Origin: Achromobacter sp.
Lineage (GTDB): Bacteria > Pseudomonadota > Gammaproteobacteria > Burkholderiales > Burkholderiaceae_B
Direction: 5' to 3'
Assembly (NCBI GenBank): GCA_003454835.1
Contig: DMTA01000204.1
Coordinates: forward strand, 1 to 5,364
Length of the DNA stretch: 5,364 nucleotides
Part shown: piece by piece, positions 1 to 5,064 of the stretch
How positions within the stretch are numbered: the stretch's first letter is position 1
Layout of the letters: every line of letters starts with the position of its first letter
Notes under the pieces: model-generated
What the model was told of the DNA's origin: nothing
Seen by the model: the letters and a program-made list of their open reading frames with translations, nothing else
The model's database searches: none
Program-made: the position numbers and the translations under genes

Positions 1-1
1 G

Positions 2-1423
2 TCGTCGGCGTCGCCGCCCGCTCAGGCGCCCGCCGACAACACCCCCGCGCTGGCCGGCGCCGGCCCGTATCCCCGCTTTGGCGGCGACACCTTGCGCATT
101 GTCGGGGTCTACATCGGCATCATGCGCAGCATCTTCCTGCACGAATTTGGCCATGCGCTGATCGGCGAGCTGGAACTTCCGTCCACGGGCGCGGAGGAAG
201 ACGCGGTCGACATGTATTCAGCCTTGCGGATCGTCGAGCCAACCATCTACCCGTCCGACAATGAGGACGTGAACGTCATGGCCCGCGAGGCCGCCACGTA
301 TGCCGCCCTGCAGTGGTACTACAGCGGCATGCTGGCGGAGAAAAGGGGGGCGTCGACCAACTCGGCCTGGCAGGACGAGCACACGGGCGACCTGAAGCGC
401 TTTCGCAACATGCTCTGCATCATGTACGGCGGTAATCCCGCCGTCTTCGAGAACGTGGTCAAGCACGTCGGTTTCGAGGACCGGACCAAGGCGCGTTGCA
501 CTGACGAATTCAACAAGCAGAACCGGGCCTGGCGCCATCTGTTGGCGCCCCATACCCGCGTGGGCACCTGGACGCCGGACGGCCAGCAACCGGCCAACGC
601 GCCCGGCGCGCCGGTCAACGTGGTGCTCGAACCTTCCAAGCGCAAGATCGGCAACCTGTTTGCGTCAGCCCTTTCCAACGCCGTCTCCAACAGCGTCAAG
701 GATCTGGGCAATACCTACGTCCTGCCGCGGCCGATCAATGTGACGTTCAAGGATTGCGGCCAGTTGAACGCCTGGTACAACCCGCGCGAGGGCTCGATCA
801 CGATGTGCTACGAGTTGATCGAGAACATCGCGGTGATGATCTCCGACATCGAAATGGGCACGGTCGGTGGCGAGGTCGTTGCCAACAAGGGCGGCGGTGC
901 GCAGACTGCGCCGCGGCAAGCCCCCTCGGCGGGGCAGGGCATGCCCGCGCTGCCCGCCGGCGCCTTCGACGAACTGAAGGACTTCGGCGTGCCGCCGACC
1001 AGCCTGCTGTTCTCGTCCCCCTACCGGGGTCCGACGCCTGTCAAGCACACGCGTGCCGACGTCATCACGACGGCCGACCTGGTCAAGCTGATCAATAACG
1101 AGAAGAACATCCTGATCATCGACACCAGCGCGGGGCGGGATACGCTGCCCATCGCCTACCCGCTGCCCGATGCCGGGTCGGACGGCAGCGTTGCGGACCA
1201 CCTGCAGGGCGCGCTGGACGACTGGCTGAAGAAGAAGACGGGCGGGCAGCGCAACGCGCCCATCGTGTTCATGGGCGCGGGCATGAATGACCGCTCGGCC
1301 TACAACGGCGCGTTGCGTGCGGGGTCGCTCGGCTGGCGCGCCTACTGGTATCGCGGCGGCATGGAGGCCTGGACCGCCAACGGCCTGCCCACGGCACCGG
1401 TCAAACCCGCCGCAGGCAAATAG
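2..1423 (+). CDS. DUF4344-type putative metallopeptidase with C-terminal Cys-less rhodanese-like domain (5' partial)
   Basis: The reading frame is open to the first base, so the start and any signal peptide lie upstream; 473 codons are visible, ending at TAG 1421-1423. A Pro/Ala-rich stretch (2-70) precedes an HExxH zinc-protease motif, HEFGH at 140-154, followed by an acidic GAEEDAVD block (188-211) that probably supplies the third metal ligand. A DEH motif (374-382), a Cys-containing segment and a conserved-looking LLAPH end (to about 556) complete the pattern I recall for DUF4344 putative metallopeptidases. A second segment with CGQLNAWYNP (755-784) and CYEL (806-817) resembles the part that normally precedes HExxH in that family. 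After a Gly/Ala/Pro linker comes a rhodanese-like fold (about 1046-1399), recognised by LIIDT, PIVFMG and the YRGGMEAWTANGLP ending. Its active-site loop (1271-1297) has no cysteine, so sulfurtransferase activity is unlikely. Substrate and role are unknown. Protease activity is inferred only from the motif. Confidence 0.8.
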   Translation, partial: SSASPPAQAPADNTPALAGAGPYPRFGGDTLRIVGVYIGIMRSIFLHEFGHALIGELELPSTGAEEDAVDMYSALRIVEPTIYPSDNEDVNVMAREAATYAALQWYYSGMLAEKRGASTNSAWQDEHTGDLKRFRNMLCIMYGGNPAVFENVVKHVGFEDRTKARCTDEFNKQNRAWRHLLAPHTRVGTWTPDGQQPANAPGAPVNVVLEPSKRKIGNLFASALSNAVSNSVKDLGNTYVLPRPINVTFKDCGQLNAWYNPREGSITMCYELIENIAVMISDIEMGTVGGEVVANKGGGAQTAPRQAPSAGQGMPALPAGAFDELKDFGVPPTSLLFSSPYRGPTPVKHTRADVITTADLVKLINNEKNILIIDTSAGRDTLPIAYPLPDAGSDGSVADHLQGALDDWLKKKTGGQRNAPIVFMGAGMNDRSAYNGALRAGSLGWRAYWYRGGMEAWTANGLPTAPVKPAAGK

Positions 1424-1513
1424 TCCGGCGGCGGCCGGGGCCGGGCATTGATGATCGGCCCGCCATCGGCCTGCGCCGCTTCATCGGAGACCGCGCACCG
1501 CCACTGCCAAAAG

Positions 1514-1548
1514 AAAAGCCCGCCAGCATCATGCAGGCGGGCTTTTTT
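1514..1548. terminator. Bidirectional Rho-independent terminator
   Basis: An 11-bp perfect stem pairs 1514-1524 (AAAAGCCCGCC) with 1536-1546 (GGCGGGCTTTT) around an 11-nt loop. On the plus strand it is followed by a run of six T (1543-1548). On the minus strand the complementary A-rich stretch 1509-1517 gives TTTTCTTTT. It lies between the stop of the metallopeptidase gene (1423) and the stop of ahpD (1565), so one hairpin can end both convergent transcripts. The rest of the 141-bp gap (1424-1564) shows no other recognisable feature. Confidence 0.92.
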
Positions 1549-1564
1549 GCGATCGGCGAATCGC

Positions 1565-2083
1565 TTACTTGCCTTGGGCGGCCAGCGCCAGCGCGGCGGC
1601 GTTGACGACGGCGGCGATACGGCCGGCATCGCGCAGCTGTTCGGTCGACAGGCCGTCGTTCTTCAGGTTTTCATAGTGCGAGGCCACGCAGAAGTGGCAC
1701 TTGCCGATGATGGAGGCCACCAGGGCGAACAGCTCGAAGCGCTTCTTGTCCACGCCGCCATGGGTGGCGTAGGCATTCATGCGCAGCTGGGCCGGCAGGC
1801 TTTTGAGCTGGGCGTCGCCGGTCATCTCCACGTAGGGATACCAGGTGTTGTTCATGCCCATGAGGGCGGAGGCGGTCAGGGCGGCGTTCGCGTCGCCTTC
1901 GGACAGGCCGCTCTTGAAGGCTTCGACCAGCACCGGGCTGCGCGCGGCGTAGGCGGCGGACAGGGCAGCGCCCACGGCATCTTCGGGAGCCAGCGTCGAG
2001 CGGGCGATCACGGCGTCCAGATTCAGGCGGATGTCCTTGGCCCAATCCGGCAGCTGTTCCTTAATGGTCGTAAGAAATTCCAT
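1565..2083 (-). CDS. ahpD: Alkyl hydroperoxide reductase AhpD (carboxymuconolactone decarboxylase/AhpD fold)
   Basis: The product has 172 residues, close to the usual AhpD length. Family knowledge: AhpD is a small all-helical cytoplasmic disulfide reductase that re-reduces AhpC; in Mycobacterium tuberculosis it is itself recharged by dihydrolipoamide from the DlaT/Lpd system. The catalytic set is visible: Glu117 in RFELF, Cys129 and Cys132 in KCHFC, and His136 in the following ASH, with the same 12-residue Glu-to-Cys spacing as the mycobacterial enzyme. The ATG at 2083 fits the expected N-terminus. Its ribosome binding site is modest (AGGT about 8 nt upstream). It is the second gene of an ahpC-ahpD unit, 75 bp after the ahpC stop, with a GC-rich hairpin in the gap, and it ends at the bidirectional terminator. 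Which lipoyl protein feeds it here is inference; none is in the window. Confidence 0.95.
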   Translation of the reverse strand: MEFLTTIKEQLPDWAKDIRLNLDAVIARSTLAPEDAVGAALSAAYAARSPVLVEAFKSGLSEGDANAALTASALMGMNNTWYPYVEMTGDAQLKSLPAQLRMNAYATHGGVDKKRFELFALVASIIGKCHFCVASHYENLKNDGLSTEQLRDAGRIAAVVNAAALALAAQGK

Positions 2084-2112
2084 AGTTTTTACCTATAATC
2101 TAGCGCAGTTAA

Positions 2113-2153
2113 AGCCCGGCGCGGGCCCTGCAGGGCAGGGACCGGACCGGGCT
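2113..2153 (-). other. GC-rich hairpin between ahpC and ahpD (possible attenuator or processing site)
   Basis: On the minus strand, just after the ahpC stop, AGCCCGG pairs with CCGGGCT (plus-strand arms 2113-2119 and 2147-2153). Inside lies a 12-bp perfect palindrome, GCCCTGCAGGGC (2125-2136). Only a short TTT follows the outer stem before AACTGC, so this is a poor intrinsic terminator. It could act as a partial terminator or an mRNA-stabilising stem that raises AhpC over AhpD. That role is inferred. Confidence 0.5.
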
Positions 2154-2158
2154 GGAAA

Positions 2159-2707
2159 TTACAGCGTGGCGCCGCCAACCGTACGGTTGCACGGGCATAG
2201 TTCGTCGGTTTGCAGACCGTCGAGCAGACGCAGAACTTCTTCCGGGTTACGGCCGACGTTCAGGTTGTTCACCGAAACGTGCTGAATGGTGTTGTCCGGG
2301 TCGACGATGAAGGTGGCGCGCAGGGCAACGCCAGCACCCTTCTCACGCACGCCCAGCTGGTCGATCAGGGCGCCGGTGGTGTCGCCGAATTGGTAGTGAC
2401 CCAGCTTGTTCAGGTCCGGGTGCTCACGGCGCCAGGCCAGCTTGACGAATTCGTTGTCGGTCGAACCGCCCAACAGGACGGCGTCGCGGTCTTCGAAATC
2501 CTTGGCCAGCTTGTTGAAGCCGACGATCTCGGTCGGGCAAACAAACGTGAAGTCTTTCGGGTAGAAGTAGATCACCTTCCACTTGCCGGGGAACGAGCTT
2601 TCGGTGATGTCTTCGAACGCGGACACGCCGTTTTCTTCGTGCTGGTTGAAGCCGGGCTTGACGCCGGTGACCTTGAAGGGTTCGAGTTTGTCGCCAACAG
2701 TTTTCAT
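2159..2707 (-). CDS. ahpC: Peroxiredoxin AhpC (alkyl hydroperoxide reductase, typical 2-Cys, mycobacterial-type C-x-C tail)
   Basis: This is a 182-residue cytoplasmic thiol peroxidase expected to reduce H2O2, organic hydroperoxides and possibly peroxynitrite. The peroxidatic centre is clear: Pro50, Thr54 and Cys57 in YPKDFTFVCPTE, with the supporting Arg130 in ALRATF. Two C-terminal cysteines, Cys171 and Cys173 (LCPCN), resemble the Cys174/Cys176 pair of M. tuberculosis AhpC, the form reduced by AhpD. The protein ends only nine residues after Cys173, so the tail is shorter than the mycobacterial one. The start at 2707 is set by GGGAG five bases upstream and by alignment of the MKTVGDKLEPF N-terminus; an in-frame ATG at 2743 has no ribosome binding site and adds 12 unrelated residues. 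The gene follows risS by 59 bp and precedes ahpD. No AhpF-type reductase is visible, consistent with use of AhpD. Confidence 0.96.
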   Translation of the reverse strand: MKTVGDKLEPFKVTGVKPGFNQHEENGVSAFEDITESSFPGKWKVIYFYPKDFTFVCPTEIVGFNKLAKDFEDRDAVLLGGSTDNEFVKLAWRREHPDLNKLGHYQFGDTTGALIDQLGVREKGAGVALRATFIVDPDNTIQHVSVNNLNVGRNPEEVLRLLDGLQTDELCPCNRTVGGATL

Positions 2708-2708
2708 G

Positions 2709-2718
2709 TTTACTCCCG
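2709..2718 (-). promoter_or_regulatory. Ribosome binding site of ahpC
   Basis: The minus strand reads GGGAG then TAAAC then ATG, a strong Shine-Dalgarno sequence at ideal spacing. It decides the start at 2707 over the upstream in-frame ATG at 2743. Confidence 0.85.
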
Positions 2719-2737
2719 TAGTTGTTGGGTGGAGATA

Positions 2738-2748
2738 AGGCATTGCCT
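2738..2748. repeat. 11-bp palindrome in the predicted ahpC leader
   Basis: AGGC-ATT-GCCT is a perfect inverted repeat with 4-bp arms. It would lie near the 5' end of the ahpC leader if transcription starts near 2752. It could be a small RNA stem or a protein site, or simply chance; it lacks a T-run and is not a terminator. Confidence 0.3.
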
Positions 2749-2758
2749 CAAACCGTAA

Positions 2759-2786
2759 ATTCTACGCTATGGATTATCGTTGTCTA
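2759..2786 (-). promoter_or_regulatory. Predicted sigma70-type promoter of ahpC(D)
   Basis: The minus strand carries TAGACA (2786-2781, 5/6 match to the -35 consensus), a 16-bp spacer and TAGAAT (2764-2759, 5/6 match to the -10 consensus). Transcription would start near 2752, giving a leader of about 45 nt that holds the strong ahpC ribosome binding site. The -35 box lies in the last codons of risS and the -10 box just beyond its stop codon (2767-2769), so ahpCD can be expressed independently of risAS. Placement is from the sequence; activity is predicted. Confidence 0.65.
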
Positions 2787-4164
2787 ATTGATAATTCCTA
2801 AACTTGGCTTTGGGCAGCTCTATCCGTGCGGTCAGTCCGCCGCCCTCTCGGGGCAGCATTCGAAGCGATCCCCCGACGTGCTTGAGCAGGCGTTCGACGA
2901 TGGCCAAACCCAGTCCCGCGCCGCTGACGCCGGTGCGCGCCGCCTCGCCGCGCGAGAACGGGCGAAGCAGGCGGTCGACGTCTTCGGGCGCGATGCCGGG
3001 GCCGCGATCGGAGACTTCGATGACGATCATGCTGCCTTCGGCCAGCAGCGTCATGTTCAGGTGCGCCATGCCGTCGTCAGACGAGCGGCCGTAGCGGCGC
3101 GCGTTCTCGATCAGGTTGCTGACGATGCGCTTCAGGTCCAGCGCAGTGATGCGGGCGCGCAGGCCGGGTTCCAGCGCCGCGTCCAGCTCGCCGCCCAGCG
3201 AGGCGGTATGGCTGCGCTCGCGTTCATACAGTTCGGCCAGCACGGCGGAAATGTCGGTGGCAAGCTGCGGCAGGGTGCCGGCGGGGCGGGCGTATTCCAT
3301 GAGCTGCCCGATGCTGTGGTCGATCTGGCCCAGGTCTTCGTCGATGGCCTGCCGCGCGTCTTCGGACACGCCGCTCAGCTCGATTTCCAGACGCATCCGG
3401 GCAAGCGGCGTGCGCAGGTCATGCGAGATGCCCGCCAGCATGAGCTCGCGATCGGCTTCGGCCTGGCGCAAATCCTTGGCCATGCGGTTGAAAGACGCAT
3501 TCAGGTCGCGGATTTCCAACGGGCCTTGTTCGGGCAGTGCCGCGGGCGTTTCGCCGCGTGACAGCACCTGAGCGGCCCGCGCCAGCCTGGATAGCGGCCG
3601 GTTGACGAAGCCCACGCTGACCGCCGCGCCGACCAAGGACAGCAGCAGCGCCGTGGCGCCCCATCCCAGCCACTCGATGCCGCCTGTCAGACCAATCTGC
3701 TCTCGCTCAAATACCAGCCAGTACAGGTCTTTTTCGATCTGGAAGCTGACCCAGAAGCCGGGCACCTGATTCACGCCCCACGCAATCTGCGTTTCCGGGC
3801 CGAAGCGAGTGCGGATGTGCTGGGCGACGCGCTGCCAGTAGTCGTCGTCGGGGAGGGCTTCGGCGAAGTCGGTGACTTCGCGCGGATAGACCTGGATGCC
3901 TTCGTTGGTGGCCAGGTCGAGGAGGAGCTTGCTGCGTTCGCCGTTATGCGAGTAGATCAGCGCGGTGCGCGTGATGTTGACGGCCGTGATCACCCGCTGC
4001 GCCATTTGATTGGCGCGCGGTCCCAGCTCCATGCTGAAAAATACTTGAAGCCACGCGCCCAGGCTGACCAGCATCAGCGCGGCGAGCAAAAGGAACGTGC
4101 GGCCGAACAAGCCGAGCCGCAAACGTGATGTCAGGTTCCTGAATGTTCTGCGCAAGCGCGGCAC
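2767..4164 (-). CDS. risS: EnvZ-type sensor histidine kinase RisS
   Basis: This inner-membrane sensor kinase is expected to phosphorylate and dephosphorylate the adjacent RisA. In the 465-residue form used here, the order is: basic N-terminus; TM1 about 21-43 (FLLLAALMLVSLGAWL); a periplasmic sensor of roughly 120 residues; TM2 about 165-187; a HAMP linker (about 188-240); a DHp domain with phospho-acceptor His248 in ISHDLRTPLARMRLE; and an ATPase domain with N-box Asn354 (NLIENARRYG), G1 Asp386 (DRGPGI), an F-box-like RPFSRG and G2 GAGLGLAIV. All catalytic motifs are intact, whereas the B. pertussis risS is reported to be frameshifted. The start is uncertain. GTG at 4164 has AGGAG nine bases upstream. 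A longer start, GTG at 4209, would add 15 residues and overlap risA by 11 bp but has no good ribosome binding site. The sensed signal cannot be read from the sequence. Confidence 0.9.
   Translation of the reverse strand: MPRLRRTFRNLTSRLRLGLFGRTFLLLAALMLVSLGAWLQVFFSMELGPRANQMAQRVITAVNITRTALIYSHNGERSKLLLDLATNEGIQVYPREVTDFAEALPDDDYWQRVAQHIRTRFGPETQIAWGVNQVPGFWVSFQIEKDLYWLVFEREQIGLTGGIEWLGWGATALLLSLVGAAVSVGFVNRPLSRLARAAQVLSRGETPAALPEQGPLEIRDLNASFNRMAKDLRQAEADRELMLAGISHDLRTPLARMRLEIELSGVSEDARQAIDEDLGQIDHSIGQLMEYARPAGTLPQLATDISAVLAELYERERSHTASLGGELDAALEPGLRARITALDLKRIVSNLIENARRYGRSSDDGMAHLNMTLLAEGSMIVIEVSDRGPGIAPEDVDRLLRPFSRGEAARTGVSGAGLGLAIVERLLKHVGGSLRMLPREGGGLTARIELPKAKFRNYQLDNDNP
2773..2795. 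promoter_or_regulatory. Inverted repeat over the ahpC -35 box (candidate operator)
   Basis: ATTATC (2773-2778) and GATAAT (2790-2795) form a perfect 6-bp inverted repeat with an 11-bp spacer, centred on the predicted -35 box of ahpC. The size and AT-rich dyad resemble LysR-family sites, and OxyR controls ahpC in many proteobacteria. I could not align the site with the OxyR consensus of ATAG/CTAT quartets spaced by seven bases, so the regulator is not assigned. The repeat also encodes the NYQLDNDN end of RisS, so coding constraint could explain it. Confidence 0.35.
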
Positions 4165-4198
4165 GACGCTGCGCTCCTGCACCGGGCGGGCCAGCCGA

Positions 4199-4933
4199 TC
4201 AGCTACCACCGTCCGGAACGAACACGTACCCCAGACCCCAGACGGTCTGGATGAATACGGGCTTGGACGGGTTCGGCTCGATCAGTTTGCGCAAACGCGA
4301 GATCTGGACGTCGAGGCTGCGATCGAAGGCTTCGTATTCGCGGCCGCGGGCCAGCTCCATGAGCTTGTCGCGCGACAGGGGGATCTTCGGATGGCGCGCA
4401 AACACCTTGAGCACCGAGAATTCGCCCGTGGTGATGGGCACCTGTTCGCCGTTGCGCGTGAGCGTGCGGGTGGACAGATTCAGCACGTAGGGGCCGAAGG
4501 CGATGGATTCGTTTTCCTGGCTGGGCGCGCCGGGGTGCTCCTCGGTGCCGCGGCGGCGCAGAATCGCATTGATGCGCGCCAGCAGTTCGCGAGGATTGAA
4601 CGGCTTGGACAGGTAATCGTCCGCGCCCATCTCAAGGCCGACGATGCGGTCGATTTCTTCCGCCTTGGCCGTGAGCATGATGATGGGGGTATTGTCGTGG
4701 CCACCGCGCAGCCGGCGGCAGATGGACAGGCCATCTTCGCCGGGCAGCATCAGGTCCAGCACGAGCAGGTCAAAATGCTCACGTTGCCAGAGTTTGCCCA
4801 TCTCTTTGGCGTCTTCGGCGACGAAAACGTTGAAACCCTGTTCGGACAAGTACCGGCGAAGCAGATCGCGCAAGCGCGGATCGTCGTCAACGACGAGGAT
4901 TTTTCGGGTGGGGGTGGTGTTTTGCGTATTCAT
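4199..4933 (-). CDS. risA: OmpR-family response regulator RisA
   Basis: This 244-residue cytoplasmic DNA-binding regulator consists of a receiver domain (about 10-125) and a C-terminal OmpR/PhoB winged helix (about 145-240). Receiver residues are complete: acidic pocket Asp16/Asp17, phospho-acceptor Asp60 (LLVLDLMLPGEDG), Thr88 and Lys110 (SKPF). The output domain shows the typical SRDKLMELARGREY and SLDVQISRLRKLIE helices and the wing (QTVWGLGYVF). It matches my memory of Bordetella RisA, which is needed for intracellular survival in B. bronchiseptica and controls bvg-repressed genes in B. pertussis. It heads the risA-risS unit, with the kinase start overlapping or 34 bp after its stop, and is divergent from tsaB. 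The ATG at 4933 fits the receiver but has no clear Shine-Dalgarno sequence upstream. Ordinary OmpR would be the alternative name; the Bordetella-like partner and neighbours favour RisA. Confidence 0.93.
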   Translation of the reverse strand: MNTQNTTPTRKILVVDDDPRLRDLLRRYLSEQGFNVFVAEDAKEMGKLWQREHFDLLVLDLMLPGEDGLSICRRLRGGHDNTPIIMLTAKAEEIDRIVGLEMGADDYLSKPFNPRELLARINAILRRRGTEEHPGAPSQENESIAFGPYVLNLSTRTLTRNGEQVPITTGEFSVLKVFARHPKIPLSRDKLMELARGREYEAFDRSLDVQISRLRKLIEPNPSKPVFIQTVWGLGYVFVPDGGS

Positions 4934-4942
4934 GGCCGGAAA

Positions 4943-5037
4943 TGTAACAGTGACAAGAACCGCGGGCTAGTGGGCGTTCACAAGATATTACACATTGCGA
5001 ACCCTGGTTGAAATCCCCCTTACACACGGGGGTAACA
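4943..5037. repeat. Repeated TTACACA / TGTAACA words in the risA-tsaB intergenic region
   Basis: In the 131-bp gap between the divergent starts, TTACACA occurs at 4988-4994 and 5020-5026, same orientation, 32 bp apart (about three helical turns). TGTAACA lies at 4943-4949, and a related GTAACA at 5032-5037. OmpR-type regulators bind tandem direct repeats containing GTAACA-like words, so RisA autoregulation is possible. A CCCCC/GGGGG hairpin (5015-5019, 5028-5032) frames the second copy. Function is inferred. Confidence 0.35.
4985..5013 (-). promoter_or_regulatory. Weak candidate promoter of risA
   Basis: On the minus strand TAATAT (4990-4985) could serve as a -10 box, with TTTCAA (5013-5008) 17 bp upstream as a poor -35 (3/6). 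Transcription would begin near 4978, about 45 bases before the ATG. The weak -35 would fit activator dependence. This is a low-confidence prediction. Confidence 0.25.
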
Positions 5038-5050
5038 ACGGCTTATTTCG

Positions 5051-5056
5051 TACAAT
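5051..5056 (+). promoter_or_regulatory. Candidate -10 box of tsaB (TACAAT)
   Basis: TACAAT matches the -10 consensus at 5/6 positions. A start seven bases downstream would be near 5063, just two bases before the tsaB ATG. No acceptable -35 hexamer lies 15-19 bp upstream and there is no TGn extension, so activity is uncertain. Confidence 0.3.
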
Positions 5057-5064
5057 CTGCATCT

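Noticed and set aside
92..94. TTG as the start of the metallopeptidase gene
   Set aside because: The frame is open upstream to the window edge, and a start only about 16 codons before HEFGH would leave no room for the family's N-terminal part or a signal peptide.
1448..2098. Long plus-strand open frame opposite ahpD (216 codons)
   Set aside because: It lies antisense to a clearly conserved gene, runs through the terminator stem, and its product is Gly/His/Val-rich without a recognisable fold. It is expected from GC-rich codon bias.
2705..2743. Longer AhpC starting at ATG 2743
   Set aside because: The 12 extra residues do not look like a peroxiredoxin N-terminus and there is no ribosome binding site, whereas the ATG at 2707 has a strong GGGAG at the right distance.
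2210..2758. Plus-strand open frame opposite ahpC (182 codons)
   Set aside because: It mirrors ahpC almost codon for codon, begins inside it without a ribosome binding site and resembles no family known to me. It is an antisense shadow.
4097..5011. 304-codon plus-strand open frame opposite risA
   Set aside because: It spans the risS-risA junction and the risA upstream region, and lies over conserved receiver and DNA-binding motifs on the other strand. It is long only because stop codons are rare on the complementary strand of GC-rich genes.
5015..5032. CCCCC-N8-GGGGG hairpin as a terminator
   Set aside because: The stem is only 5 bp, has no T-run on either strand, and lies between divergent starts where no transcript needs ending.
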